Assembly: GCF_900113035.1 (NCBI RefSeq)
Contig: NZ_FONX01000003.1
Span: 62,001 to 126,000, forward strand
Direction of reading: 5' to 3'
DNA: 64,000 nt
DNA from: Paracidovorax wautersii
GTDB taxonomy: Bacteria > Pseudomonadota > Gammaproteobacteria > Burkholderiales > Burkholderiaceae_C
Shown: positions 47,890 through 57,179 of the stretch, one piece after another
How the letters are laid out: every line of letters begins with the position of its first letter
Position numbering within the stretch: the first letter of the stretch is position 1
Position numbers and translations under genes: made by a program
The notes under the pieces: generated by a model
Database searches by the model: none
The model's input: only the letters and a program-made list of their open reading frames with translations
Told to the model about the DNA's origin: nothing

Positions 47890-50499
47890 CTACTCCGCCG
47901 CCTGCCGCAGCGTGGCCATCACCGGCCGGCGCAGCACGCCGCGCAGCCCCCACCAGCCCGCAGCCAGCGCCAGCAGCGCGCCGGCCAGGGCGCCGGCCAG
48001 CGGCACCCAGAGCGGCGCGGTCCAGGTGAAGTCGAACACGAAGCGCGCCAGCGCCCAGCCCACGGCCACCGCCACGCAGCTGGCCAGGAAGCCCGCCAGC
48101 AGGCCCACGCCGGCCAGCTCGGCCCGCTGCACCTGGCGCAGCAGCCGCGCCTGCGCGCCCACGGCCCGCATGATGGCGTACTCGCGGGCCCGCTCCTCGC
48201 GCGTGGCGGTGACGGCCGCGAACAGCACCACCACGCCTGCGGCCAGGGTAAAGCCGAAGAGGAATTCCACCGCGCGGATCACCTGCCCCAGCACGCTCTG
48301 CACCTGCGCCAGCGTGGCGCTCATGTCCACGCTGGTGATGTTGGGGAATTCGCGCACCAGGGCGTTGTCGAAGCTGGCGCTTGCCACGCCGGGCCGCTCC
48401 AAGGGGGAAGCAGCGCCCTCGGCGGGCAGCGGACCTCGCGCAGCGGGGGAACGTGGGGGCCAGACTTCAGGGGCCCGGTAGGCCGCCAGATAGGTCACGG
48501 GCATCTCGGGCGGCATCTGCGCGGTGGTGTACATCACGAAGAAGTTGGCGCGCAGCGAGCCCCAGTCCACCTTGCGCAGGCTGGTGATGCGCGCCTCGCT
48601 CGGCAGGCCGCCGATGTCGAAGCGCAGCGTGTCGCCCAGGTGCAGGCCCAGCGTCTCGGCGATGCCCTCCTCCACGCTGATCTCGCCGGCGGCGCCGGGC
48701 GTCCAGCGGCCGGCCACGATGGGGTTGTGCGGCGGCGCCTCGGCCGCGTTGGAGAGGTTGAATTCGCGGTCCACCAGGCGCTTGGCGCGGTCTTCGGCGT
48801 AGTCGTCGGTGCTCACCGGCTTGCCGTTCACGGCCACCAGCCGGCCGCGGATCATGGGGTACCAGTCGTACTGCCGCACGCCCGCGCCGCGCAGCGCCTG
48901 CTGGAAGGCGTCGGCCTGCTCGGGCAGGACGTTGATCACGAAGCGGTTGGGCGCATCGGCCGGCGTGGCGCGCTGCCAGCTGCTGATGAGGTCGGTGCGC
49001 AGCAGCACCAGCAGCACCAGCGCCAGCAGGCCCACGGCCAGGCTGCTGACCTGCACCACCGCATAGGCCGGCCGCGCCGCGATCTGCCGCGTGGCCAGCA
49101 CCAGCCAGCGCGGGGCGGTGGCTTCGTTCACGCTCTTGCGCAACAAGCGCACGGCGCACCAGGCCAGGCCCGCGAAGAGCAGCACCGCGCCTGCGAAGCC
49201 GCCCACCGCGATCAGGCCCAGCTTCACGTCGCGGCTGGCGGCCAGCAGCAGCGCGGCGAAGCCCGCCACGCCCACGCCCAGCACCGCGAGCGAGGCGGGC
49301 TTGAGCCCACCCAGGTCGCGCCGGATCACGCGCAGCGGCGGCACCCGCGCCAGCTGCAGCACGGGCGGCAGTCCGAAGGCGAACATGAGCGTGAGGCCCA
49401 TGCCCAGGCCGAAGGCCACCGGCCACGCGCTGGGCGCCGGCAGGGCCGAATCCACCAGCCCGGCCAGCAGCGCCACGAAGACGTGGTGGATGCCGTAGCC
49501 GATCGCCACGCCCAGCAGGCTGGCGAAGAGGCCGATGAGCGCGAATTCGACGACGTAGCCGCCCGCGATCAGCCGCTGGCTCTGGCCCAGCACGCGCAGC
49601 AGCGCGGCAGCGTCCAGGTGGTCGTTGGCGAAGCCGCGCGCGGCCAGCGCCACGGCCACGGCCGAGAGCAGCGCGGCCAGCAGTGCGACCAAGCTCAGGA
49701 AGTTCTGCGCCCGGTCCAGCGTCTGGCGCATCTCGGGGCGGCCGCTGTCCAGGGTTTCGAGGCGCACGCCGTGCAGGTCCGGCTGGTGCACGGCGCGGTC
49801 GGCCCATTCGGTGAACTGGCGCACGGCCGGCGCGGCGCCTGCCACCGCGAAGCGGTAGGTCAGGCGGCTGGCCGGCTGCACCAGTTGGGTGGCGGGCAGG
49901 TCGGCCGCATTCATCATCACGCGCGGCGCGAAGTTCATGAAGCCGCTGCCCCGGTCGGGCTCCAGCGTGATGATGCGGCCGATGCGCAGCGCGGCATCGC
50001 CCAGCCAGAGCCGGTCGCCCACGGCGAGGTTCAGCGCCTCCAGCACGGGCGCATCGACCCAGACCTCGCCCGGCGCGGGAACGTCGCGCGTGGCCTGGCC
50101 CGGCTGGCCGGGTGCGCTTGCGGTCTGCATCTGCCCGCGCAGCGGGTAGCCGGCCGCCACGCTTTTCAGGGCCACCAGCCGGCTTGCGCCGCCCTGGGCG
50201 TCGTCCGCCCGGCCCATGGTGGGAAAGGCCAGCGTGGTCGTGGCAGCGAGGCCGAGCGCCCGGGCCTGCTCTGCGAAGGCCTGCGGCGTGGCGTTGTCGC
50301 TGACCACCACCGCGTCGCCGCCCAGCAATTGCAGGGCATCGCGCTGCAGGCCGCCCTGCAGCCGGTCGGCGAAGAAGCCCACCGAGGTGAGCGCGGCCAC
50401 CGCCAGCGTGACGGCGACGATGAGCAGGCGCAGTTCGCCGGCACGCAGGTCGCGCCACAGCGTGCGCCAGCCCAGGCGGATGAAGGAAAGGTGCTGCAT
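47890..50499 (-). CDS. FtsX-like ABC transporter permease (YbbP type)
   Basis: 869 residues from ATG 50499 (MQHLSFIRLGWRTLWRDLRA); a GTG at 50511 is also in frame. Typical YbbP layout: an N-terminal helix (LLIVAVTLAVAALTSVGFFA), a periplasmic domain, and two FtsX blocks (about 260-440 and 760-860) with about ten helices in all. It should pair with a YbbA-type ATPase, which is not adjacent here. It may export lipophilic molecules or proteins; the role is unproven. A repeat-like, proline/glycine/alanine-rich insert (48391-48463) lies in the second periplasmic part. Confidence 0.88.
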   Translation of the reverse strand: MQHLSFIRLGWRTLWRDLRAGELRLLIVAVTLAVAALTSVGFFADRLQGGLQRDALQLLGGDAVVVSDNATPQAFAEQARALGLAATTTLAFPTMGRADDAQGGASRLVALKSVAAGYPLRGQMQTASAPGQPGQATRDVPAPGEVWVDAPVLEALNLAVGDRLWLGDAALRIGRIITLEPDRGSGFMNFAPRVMMNAADLPATQLVQPASRLTYRFAVAGAAPAVRQFTEWADRAVHQPDLHGVRLETLDSGRPEMRQTLDRAQNFLSLVALLAALLSAVAVALAARGFANDHLDAAALLRVLGQSQRLIAGGYVVEFALIGLFASLLGVAIGYGIHHVFVALLAGLVDSALPAPSAWPVAFGLGMGLTLMFAFGLPPVLQLARVPPLRVIRRDLGGLKPASLAVLGVGVAGFAALLLAASRDVKLGLIAVGGFAGAVLLFAGLAWCAVRLLRKSVNEATAPRWLVLATRQIAARPAYAVVQVSSLAVGLLALVLLVLLRTDLISSWQRATPADAPNRFVINVLPEQADAFQQALRGAGVRQYDWYPMIRGRLVAVNGKPVSTDDYAEDRAKRLVDREFNLSNAAEAPPHNPIVAGRWTPGAAGEISVEEGIAETLGLHLGDTLRFDIGGLPSEARITSLRKVDWGSLRANFFVMYTTAQMPPEMPVTYLAAYRAPEVWPPRSPAARGPLPAEGAASPLERPGVASASFDNALVREFPNITSVDMSATLAQVQSVLGQVIRAVEFLFGFTLAAGVVVLFAAVTATREERAREYAIMRAVGAQARLLRQVQRAELAGVGLLAGFLASCVAVAVGWALARFVFDFTWTAPLWVPLAGALAGALLALAAGWWGLRGVLRRPVMATLRQAAE
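48391..48463. repeat. Dispersed-repeat-like insert within the permease gene
   Basis: Minus strand: TGGCCCCCACGTTCCCCCGC, then CGAGGGCGCTGCTTCCCCCT and GGAGCGGCCCGG. It encodes WPPRSPAARGPLPAEGAASP and the following LERPG between normal YbbP sequence on both sides, without breaking the frame. From memory, such sequences are common between genes in Acidovorax-like genomes. Confidence 0.5.
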
Positions 50500-50574
50500 A
50501 TGGTGCGGCACGTTATCGCAATTGCCCGCGCCCGGCGCGGGCTGGGGGCAATGGCGGCGCGGGACGTCCGGCCG

Positions 50575-51489
50575 TCAGGCCGCTGCGGAGGCCGGGCCGC
50601 CCTGCCCGGCCAGCTCGGGCTGCCAGACGATGCGGTCCTCGCCGCTGTAGCAGACGAAGCGGCGGTGCACGGAGCGGCCGATGGCGCACAGGTTCAGCTG
50701 CCGGGCCACGGCATGGCCCATCTGCGTCATGCCGCTGCGCGAGACGACGATGGGCACGCCCATCTGCGCGGACTTGATGACCATCTCGCTGGTGAGCCGG
50801 CCCGTGGTGTAGAAGACCTTGTCGCCGCCCGGCACGGGGCCGCCCGGCTGCATCCACATCCAGCCGGCGATGGTGTCGATGGCGTTGTGCCGGCCCACGT
50901 CCTCGACGAAGACCTGCATCCGGTCACCCTGGAAGAGCGCGCAGCCGTGGACCGAGCCCGCCGACTTGTACGTGGATTCCTGCAGGCGGATGGCGTTGAC
51001 CAGCCCGTAGAGCTGGGCCTGCGTGAGCTGCGCCGGCCCCAGGTCGATGCGCTCGACCTCGTCCATCAGCCCGCCGAAGACGCTGCCCTGCCCGCAGCCG
51101 GTGGTGACTACCTTGCGGGCCGTGCGCTCCTCGATGCGCGCGATGCCGCTGCGCGTGGCCACGGCGGCGGCGTTCACGTCCCAGTCCACGGTGATGGATT
51201 CGATCTCGTCGGCCGAATCCACCAGCCGCTGGTTGCGCAGGTAGCCCAGCACCAGCCATTCGGGGTGGGCGCCCAGCGTCATCAGCGTGACGATCTCGCG
51301 CCGGTCCACATAGACGGTGAGCGGCCGCTCCGCCGGGATGTGCAGGGTCTCGCGCTCGCCGCGCTCGTTCACCACCTCGACGGCCTGCGTGAGCGGGGCG
51401 CGCGCCCCGGTCAGCCGGGGCAGGCGCGGCGGCGGCTGCAGGGCTGCGGGGCTGGAGGGGGTTTCGGTGGGAGCGGTCATCTGCTTCAT
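50575..51489 (-). CDS. fdhD: Formate dehydrogenase accessory sulfurtransferase FdhD, copy 1
   Basis: 304 residues from ATG 51489 (or 301 from 51480). FdhD fold markers: VYVDRREIVTLMTLGAHPEW, VFVEDVGRHNAIDTIAGWMW, and FYTTGRLTSEMVIKSAQMGVP. The usual CxxC active-site loop reads TTGCGQGS, so only the first Cys (C132) remains. FdhD passes sulfur from a cysteine desulfurase to the Mo-cofactor of formate dehydrogenase. It closes the formate dehydrogenase gene run. A second FdhD with a full CxxC lies at 61591. Confidence 0.92.
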   Translation of the reverse strand: MKQMTAPTETPSSPAALQPPPRLPRLTGARAPLTQAVEVVNERGERETLHIPAERPLTVYVDRREIVTLMTLGAHPEWLVLGYLRNQRLVDSADEIESITVDWDVNAAAVATRSGIARIEERTARKVVTTGCGQGSVFGGLMDEVERIDLGPAQLTQAQLYGLVNAIRLQESTYKSAGSVHGCALFQGDRMQVFVEDVGRHNAIDTIAGWMWMQPGGPVPGGDKVFYTTGRLTSEMVIKSAQMGVPIVVSRSGMTQMGHAVARQLNLCAIGRSVHRRFVCYSGEDRIVWQPELAGQGGPASAAA

Positions 51490-51583
51490 GCGCGCCAGCC
51501 TACACGCACCGGCCGGCGCAGGGCCGGCCGGGGTGCAGAGCGAACTGTGGGCAGCGGGCCGCAGCGTGGGCCCGCGCGGTCGA

Positions 51584-51991
51584 TCAGGGCTTGGCGGGCT
51601 TGCCGCTCGCCGCATCCGGCACGGCGCTGTTGTGCGGGCTGCTGGCATTGCCCGGTGGCGAGTGGGCGCCGGCGGATTCCAGCGGCTTGCTCTCCGGCGG
51701 GGTGTAGGCGAACGGGCCCGGGTCGGCGCAGGGCACGGAGCCCTGGGCAGGCGCCGGCGCGGGGCTGGAGGCGGTGCGCCGGTAGTAGGCCGCCACGCGG
51801 TCCTGCGCCTGGCAGAGCCGGTAGGCATCAACCTTGGCGCTCCAGGCGGCCTTGGCCGCGGCTTCGTTGGCCTTGGCCTGTGCCTCGGGGCTGAGCGGCG
51901 GCAGCTTGGCCAGGGCGGCCGATGCGAGTGCGGCGAGGGCCAGCCCCAGGACGGCCTGCGAGAGGGTGCGGCGGTGCGCGGTCTTCTTCAT
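51584..51991 (-). CDS. Small secreted protein of the formate dehydrogenase locus
   Basis: 135 residues. Signal peptide MKKTAHRRTLSQAVLGLALA... with cleavage near ASAALA. A helical, alanine-rich middle (SPEAQAKANEAAAKAAWSAK) is followed by VDAYRLCQAQDRVAAYYRR, then a proline/serine-rich tail. Only one Cys pair remains after cleavage (LCQAQ, VPCADPG). Its start overlaps the cytochrome subunit's stop by 4 nt (ATGA), so it is translated with the complex. No named family is recognised. Confidence 0.75.
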   Translation of the reverse strand: MKKTAHRRTLSQAVLGLALAALASAALAKLPPLSPEAQAKANEAAAKAAWSAKVDAYRLCQAQDRVAAYYRRTASSPAPAPAQGSVPCADPGPFAYTPPESKPLESAGAHSPPGNASSPHNSAVPDAASGKPAKP

Positions 51992-53214
51992 GGGGTGCTC
52001 CTTGCAGCGGCGGCGGGCTGGGCTGCGGCGGGGCCGGAGCGTTCCTCGCTGCTGCGCTGCGCGGGGATCTTGCCGTCGCGGATGTCCTGGGCCCAGAGCG
52101 CGTGGTGCTCGTGCGCCCAGGTCTCGCTGACGTAGCCGGTCTTCATGGCCTTGTAGGCGCCGCGCATGCCGATGGTGCCCATGTAGATGTGGCCCAGCAG
52201 CAGCGCCATCATCCAGAGCGCCAGGCTGGCGTGGACCATGTGGGCGATGTGCATCTCGCCGCGCAGCAGGCCCCAGCCGGGAATGAGTTTGTCCAGCACC
52301 AGGCCCGACAGCACCACGAAAACGCCCGGAACGGTGATGCCCCACCAGAACATGCCCTTCTCGCCGGCGTTGAAGCGGTGCGAAGGCACTTCCTCGTCGC
52401 CACCGCCCAGCATGCCGCCGCCCTTCTTGAGCCAGATCCAGTCCGCCATGGTGGCGATGTTGTCCTTGACGAAGGTGAGGATGATGACGGTCAGCGACAC
52501 CGCGAACAGCGGGCCCATGAAGTTGTGGACGTTCTTGAGCGCGTAGGCCAGCCAGCCGAACAGCGTGGGCCCCAGGACAGGCAGCAGGAAGAACTTGCCG
52601 AAGGCCATCACGATGCCCGAGAGGGCCAGCGTGCAGAAGGCGATGGCGTTGGACCAGTGCGCCGCGCGCTCGAAGGGCGTGAAGCGTTCGATGCGGCGGC
52701 CCGGGCCGTCGGCCGGTGCATGGCCCATGGGGCCCTTGGCGAAGTAGAAGATCGCCAGCGCCAGCAGCGTGATGCCCAGCAGGGCCGCGCCGTAGGGAAT
52801 GATCCAGCGGTTGCGCACCTCGCGCCAGGCCTCGCCGGCATTGGTGAAGCGCGAACCCGGGTACTGCACGAAGCGCTGGATCAGGTTGCCCGCCTCGGGC
52901 GCCTGGGTCACGGGCAGGCTGCTGTAGCCGGTCACGCCCTGGCCCACCTGCCGCCACATGGGCGCGTTGTTGCCGGGCTGCACGCGGGCGCGTTCGCCGT
53001 TGGTCTGCCCGGCGTAGCCCGGGTCGGCGCTGGCGTCGGGCTTGACGTCGAAGATGTTCTGGCTGCGCACCGCGCCGGCCGCGGGCTGCGCGGCGGCGGT
53101 GGTGGCGGCCGCGGCGGGCGGCACGTCGGCCGACGATGCCGCGGGCGACGGGGCCGGGGCCTGCGCCCAGGCCGCGCCGCCGGCCAGCAGCACCGCGAAC
53201 AGAAGGTGTTTCAT
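51988..53214 (-). CDS. fdhC: Formate dehydrogenase gamma subunit, cytochrome b556 type
   Basis: 408 residues from ATG 53214. Signal peptide MKHLLFAVLLAGGAAWAQAP, an alanine/proline-rich extension, then an FdoI-type di-haem membrane domain (about 150-390) with four helices. Probable haem histidines lie in ERFTPFERAAHWSNAIAF, KNVHNFMGPLF and AHMVHASLALWMM. It anchors the enzyme and passes electrons from formate to quinone. The long N-terminal extension is typical of the beta-proteobacterial form and may face the periplasm. Confidence 0.93.
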   Translation of the reverse strand: MKHLLFAVLLAGGAAWAQAPAPSPAASSADVPPAAAATTAAAQPAAGAVRSQNIFDVKPDASADPGYAGQTNGERARVQPGNNAPMWRQVGQGVTGYSSLPVTQAPEAGNLIQRFVQYPGSRFTNAGEAWREVRNRWIIPYGAALLGITLLALAIFYFAKGPMGHAPADGPGRRIERFTPFERAAHWSNAIAFCTLALSGIVMAFGKFFLLPVLGPTLFGWLAYALKNVHNFMGPLFAVSLTVIILTFVKDNIATMADWIWLKKGGGMLGGGDEEVPSHRFNAGEKGMFWWGITVPGVFVVLSGLVLDKLIPGWGLLRGEMHIAHMVHASLALWMMALLLGHIYMGTIGMRGAYKAMKTGYVSETWAHEHHALWAQDIRDGKIPAQRSSEERSGPAAAQPAAAARSTP

Positions 53215-53231
53215 GGCTGCCCTTCCCCGCC

Positions 53232-53477
53232 TCACCGGATGCGGTTGTATTCGTTCTGCCCGTACTGCATGCGGGCCTTCATCTCCTGCTCCCAGCTGCC
53301 CTTGTCGCCCGGCTTCCAGCCCGGCGCGGTGAACTGGCTGCCGGTGCCGGCGTAGAGCGGAGCGACGCCGCTCACGGCATGGCCGGTCTGCGGCTTCTCG
53401 CCGCAGGCGGAGAGCGCCAGCAGCGCGGCGGCAGCGCAGGCCAGGGTCGCGGCACGGTGGTGTTGCGGCTTCATCAT
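53232..53477 (-). CDS. Small lipoprotein of the formate dehydrogenase locus
   Basis: 81 residues. The start overlaps the fdhB stop (ATGATGA). Lipobox LLALSACGEK. The short mature part includes GWKPGDKGSWEQEMKARMQY and the following GQNEYNRIR. It lies between the FeS and cytochrome subunits with tight spacing on both sides, so it is expressed with the complex. Its function is unknown; it might help assembly at the membrane. Confidence 0.75.
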   Translation of the reverse strand: MMKPQHHRAATLACAAAALLALSACGEKPQTGHAVSGVAPLYAGTGSQFTAPGWKPGDKGSWEQEMKARMQYGQNEYNRIR

Positions 53478-54097
53478 GGCTTCTGGCCCTCCTGCGGCGG
53501 CTGGCCGGCCTGGCGGGAGCCGTAGGCCGTGCCCCAGCCCCAGACCTCGGCGCCCTTGCCGCGCTGCACCACGCGGGTGCGGAAGATGTCGGCCACCACG
53601 TCGCCGTCGCCGGCCAGCAGGGCCTTGGTCGAGCACATCTCGGCGCAGGCGGGCAGCTTGCCTTCGGCCAGGCGGTTGCGGCCGTATTTCTCGAACTCGG
53701 CCTGGCTGCCGTGCTCCTCGGGGCCGCCGGCGCAGAAGGTGCACTTGTCCATCTTGCCGCGCACGCCGAAGGTGCCCTGCGAGGGGAACTGCGGCGCGCC
53801 GAACGGGCAGGCGTAGCTGCAGTAGCCGCAGCCGATGCAGACGTCCTTGTCGTGCAGCACCACGCCCTCTTCGGTGCGGTAGAAGCAGTTGACGGGGCAC
53901 ACGGCCATGCAGGGCGCATCGCTGCAGTGCATGCAGGCCACCGAGATGGATTTCTCGCCGGGCACGCCGTCGTTGAGCGTGACCACGCGGCGGCGGTTCA
54001 CGCCCCAGGGCACTTCATGCTCGTTCTTGCAGGCGGTGACGCAGCTGTTGCATTCGATGCAGCGTTCCGCATCGCAGATGAATTTCATGCGGGCCAT
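53474..54097 (-). CDS. fdhB: Formate dehydrogenase beta (iron-sulfur) subunit
   Basis: 207 residues. Four [4Fe-4S] sites can be assigned: CIECNSCVTACKNEHEVPWG, CMHCSDAPCMAVCPVNCF, CIGCGYCSYACPFGAPQF and CTFCAGG with a later CAEMCSTKAL. It is shorter than E. coli FdnH (294) because the C-terminal membrane helix is missing, so it depends on the gamma subunit for anchoring. GGGAGG lies 8 nt before ATG 54097. A 17-codon frame (54101-54154) ends 3 nt before this start and might be a leader. Confidence 0.95.
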   Translation of the reverse strand: MARMKFICDAERCIECNSCVTACKNEHEVPWGVNRRRVVTLNDGVPGEKSISVACMHCSDAPCMAVCPVNCFYRTEEGVVLHDKDVCIGCGYCSYACPFGAPQFPSQGTFGVRGKMDKCTFCAGGPEEHGSQAEFEKYGRNRLAEGKLPACAEMCSTKALLAGDGDVVADIFRTRVVQRGKGAEVWGWGTAYGSRQAGQPPQEGQKP

Positions 54098-54192
54098 GGA
54101 TCAGGCCTCCCAAAAGGTGAAGGGCCGGCGGCGGGCGGTCGCGGGGGTCGTCATGGTCGGTGGGCTTTCTTGTTCTGTCTCGCGCGTGCGCT

Positions 54193-57162
54193 TCAGGCCG
54201 CTTCCACGTTGCAGATCGTGGTCTTGGTTTCCTGCATCATGGTCACGCTGTCGTAGCCATAGGTGGTGGCGGTGTTGACGGCCTCGCCGCGCACGATGGG
54301 CGCCGCGCCCTTGGGGTAGTACTCCAGCAGGTCCTTGCCCTGCCAGTGGCCCGAGAAGTGGAACGGCATGAAGACCGTGTCGGGCGCCACTCGCTCGGTC
54401 ACCAGGGCCTGCACGTTGATGCGCGCGCCGGTCGGCGTGCTGAGCCACACGCGGCCGCCGTTGCGGATGCCCCGGTCGGCGGCGATCTTGGGATTGATCT
54501 CGACGAAGGCTTCCTGCTGCAGCTCGGCCAGCCAGGGGTTGGAGCGGGTTTCCTCGCCGCCGCCCTCGTACTCGACCAGGCGGCCCGAGGTCATGATGAG
54601 CGGGAACTTCTCCTGCACGCGGTCGGCGATGTTCTTGTCCTGCACCGACTTGTAGAGCGTGGGCAGCCGCCAGAACGCCTTCTTGTCGTCGTGCGTGGGA
54701 TACTTGGCCACCATGTCGGGCCGGATGCCGAAGAGCGGCTCACGGTGCTGCGGGATCGGATCGGGGAAGTTCCACACCACGGCGCGCGCCTTGGCGTTGC
54801 CGAACGGGTGGCAGCCGTGGTTCTTCATCGCCACGCGGATGATGCCGCCCGAGTTGTCGGTCTTCCAGTTCTTGCCCTCGGCCGCGGCCTTCTCGGCGTC
54901 GGTGAGCTCGTTCCACCAGCCCAGTTTCTTGAGCAGCACGTGGTCGAACTCGGGGTAGCCGGTAGTGATGTCGGCGCCCAGCGAGCAGGAGCCGTCTTCG
55001 GCCAGCAGGTTGACGCCGTCCTTTTCCACGCCGAAGTTGGCGCGGAAGTTACCGCCGCCGTCCATCACGTGCTTGGAGGTGTCGTAGAGGTTGGGCGAGC
55101 CCGGGTGCTTGAATTCCGCCGTGCCGAAGCACGGCCAGGGCAAGCCGAAGTAGTCGCCCGTCAGGTCGTAGCCGGTGTCCTTGTCCTTGCCGCCCTTGGC
55201 CTTGAGGGTCTTCACGTCGAACACGTGCATGTTCTTCATGTGCGCCTTCAGGCGCTCGGGGCTCTGGCCGGTGTAGCCGATGGTCCACACGCAGCGGTTG
55301 ATCTCGCGCAGGATGTCTTCCGGCACGGGCTCGTCCATGCCCTTGACCTTCTGCAGCTTGTAGTTCTTGACCAGCTCGGGGCCGAAGCCGAGCTTCTGCG
55401 CGAACTGGTACATGATCATGTGGTCAGGGCGGCTCTCCCAGAGCGGCTCGATGACCTTCTCGCGCCACTGCAGCGACCGGTTGGAGGCGGTGCAGGAGCC
55501 GCTGGTCTCGAATTGCGTGGCGGCAGGCAGCAGATAGACCGCCCGGTTGGGGTTCAGGTCTTCGGGCTTGCCCGGCATCGCGGCCATGGCGGCCGTGGCC
55601 GAGGGGTAAGGGTCCACCACGACGAGCAGGTCGAGCTTGTCCATGGCGCGCTTCATCTCCAGCCCGCGCGTCTGCGAGTTGGGCGCATGGCCCCAGAAGA
55701 ACACGCCGCGCAGGTTGGAGTCCTGGTCGATCAGCTCGTTCTTCTCCAGCACGCCGTCGATCCAGCGCGAGACGGTGATGCCGTTCTTGCTCATCATGCC
55801 GGCGGAGGGGTAGCGGCTCTTGATCCACTCGTAGTCCACGCCCCAGGCCTTGGCGAAGTGCTTCCAGGCGCCTTCCGCGAGGCCGTAGTAGCCCGGCAGG
55901 GAATCGGGGTTGGGGCCGACGTCGGTCGCGCCCTGCACGTTGTCGTGGCCGCGGAAGATGTTGGTGCCGCCGCCGGACTTGCCCACGTTGCCCAGCGCCA
56001 GCTGCAGGATGCACGAGGCGCGCACGATGGCATTGCCGATAGTGTGCTGGGTCTGGCCCATGCACCACACCACGGTGCCCGGGCGGTTCTCGTTGAGCAG
56101 CGTGGCGACCTTGAGCACCTGGGCTTCCTTGACGCCGCAGGCTTCCTCGACCTTGTCGGGCGTCCACTTGGCGAGCACTTCCTCGCGCACCTTGTCCATG
56201 CCATAGACCCGGTCGTGGATGTACTGCTTGTCTTCCCAGCCGTTCTTGAAGATGTGATAGAGCACGCCGAACAGGAAGGGGATGTCGGTGCCCGAGCGGA
56301 TGCGCACGTATTCGTCGGCCTTGGCGGCCGTGCGCGTGAAGCGTGGGTCCACCACGATCACCTTGCAGCCGGTTTCCTTGGCATGCAGCAGGTGCAGCAT
56401 GCTCACCGGGTGGGCCTCGGCGGCGTTGGAGCCGATGTACAGGGCGACCTTGCTGTTCTGCATGTCGTTGTACGAATTGGTCATGGCGCCGTAGCCCCAT
56501 GTATTGGCCACGCCGGCCACCGTGGTGGAGTGGCAGATGCGCGCCTGGTGGTCGCAGTTGTTGCTGCCCCAGAAGCTCACGAACTTGCGCAGCAGGTAGG
56601 CCTGTTCGTTGTTGTGCTTGGACGAGCCCACGAAGTACACGCTGTCGGGGCCGCTGGCCTTGCGCAGCTCCAGCATGCGGGCGCTGATCTCTTCGAGGGC
56701 CGTGTCCCAGCTGATGCGCTCGTACTTGCCGTTGACCAATTTCATCGGGTAGCGCAGGCGGTATTCGCCATGGCCGTGTTCGCGCAGCGCCGCGCCCTTG
56801 GCGCAGTGCGAGCCCAGGTTGATGGGCGAATCGAACACCGGCTCCTGGCGCACCCAGACGCCGTTTTCCACCACCGCATCGACCGCACAGCCCACCGAGC
56901 AGTGCGAGCACACGGTGCGGCGCACGCTCAGCTGCGTATTGCCGAGGCCGACCTTGGCGCCTTCGGCCGCATCGGCCTTGCGCACCAGCGTGAGCTGCGA
57001 GGCAGCGAGCCCCACGCCCACGCCCAGGCCGGAGCGGCGCAGGAAGCCGCGCCGGTCCATGGTGGGCAGGGTCTGGGACAGGCCGCGCCGCAGGCTGTGG
57101 ACGAACGGAGATGCATGCGCGGCCTGCGACGGCGCGCCGGAAGTTTTCTTGGTGAGCAGCAT
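54193..57162 (-). CDS. fdhA: Formate dehydrogenase catalytic subunit, Tat-exported, Cys form
   Basis: 989 residues (FdnG 1015). Twin-arginine signal TMDRRGFLRRSGLGVGVGL in the first 60 residues. [4Fe-4S] site CSHCSVGC, with the fourth Cys in GSHCAKGAAL. Molybdopterin-binding domains follow, with the active-site residue Cys210 in QARICHSTTVAG where Sec occurs in FdnG/FdoG (codon TGC at 56535-56533, so no selenium needed). It oxidises formate to CO2 in the periplasm with a bis-MGD cofactor. ATG 57162 is preferred; a TTG at 57183 is also in frame. Confidence 0.96.
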   Translation of the reverse strand: MLLTKKTSGAPSQAAHASPFVHSLRRGLSQTLPTMDRRGFLRRSGLGVGVGLAASQLTLVRKADAAEGAKVGLGNTQLSVRRTVCSHCSVGCAVDAVVENGVWVRQEPVFDSPINLGSHCAKGAALREHGHGEYRLRYPMKLVNGKYERISWDTALEEISARMLELRKASGPDSVYFVGSSKHNNEQAYLLRKFVSFWGSNNCDHQARICHSTTVAGVANTWGYGAMTNSYNDMQNSKVALYIGSNAAEAHPVSMLHLLHAKETGCKVIVVDPRFTRTAAKADEYVRIRSGTDIPFLFGVLYHIFKNGWEDKQYIHDRVYGMDKVREEVLAKWTPDKVEEACGVKEAQVLKVATLLNENRPGTVVWCMGQTQHTIGNAIVRASCILQLALGNVGKSGGGTNIFRGHDNVQGATDVGPNPDSLPGYYGLAEGAWKHFAKAWGVDYEWIKSRYPSAGMMSKNGITVSRWIDGVLEKNELIDQDSNLRGVFFWGHAPNSQTRGLEMKRAMDKLDLLVVVDPYPSATAAMAAMPGKPEDLNPNRAVYLLPAATQFETSGSCTASNRSLQWREKVIEPLWESRPDHMIMYQFAQKLGFGPELVKNYKLQKVKGMDEPVPEDILREINRCVWTIGYTGQSPERLKAHMKNMHVFDVKTLKAKGGKDKDTGYDLTGDYFGLPWPCFGTAEFKHPGSPNLYDTSKHVMDGGGNFRANFGVEKDGVNLLAEDGSCSLGADITTGYPEFDHVLLKKLGWWNELTDAEKAAAEGKNWKTDNSGGIIRVAMKNHGCHPFGNAKARAVVWNFPDPIPQHREPLFGIRPDMVAKYPTHDDKKAFWRLPTLYKSVQDKNIADRVQEKFPLIMTSGRLVEYEGGGEETRSNPWLAELQQEAFVEINPKIAADRGIRNGGRVWLSTPTGARINVQALVTERVAPDTVFMPFHFSGHWQGKDLLEYYPKGAAPIVRGEAVNTATTYGYDSVTMMQETKTTICNVEAA

Positions 57163-57179
57163 GGGACGCCCCGCTTTCT

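Noticed and set aside
47686-51894. A 1402-codon open frame on the plus strand opposite the permease and fdhD genes
   Set aside because: Histidine/glutamine/arginine-rich antisense translation of real minus-strand genes; long open antisense frames are expected at this GC content.
54101-54154. A 17-codon frame just before fdhB
   Set aside because: Too short and without a ribosome site to be called a gene; mentioned under fdhB as a possible leader.
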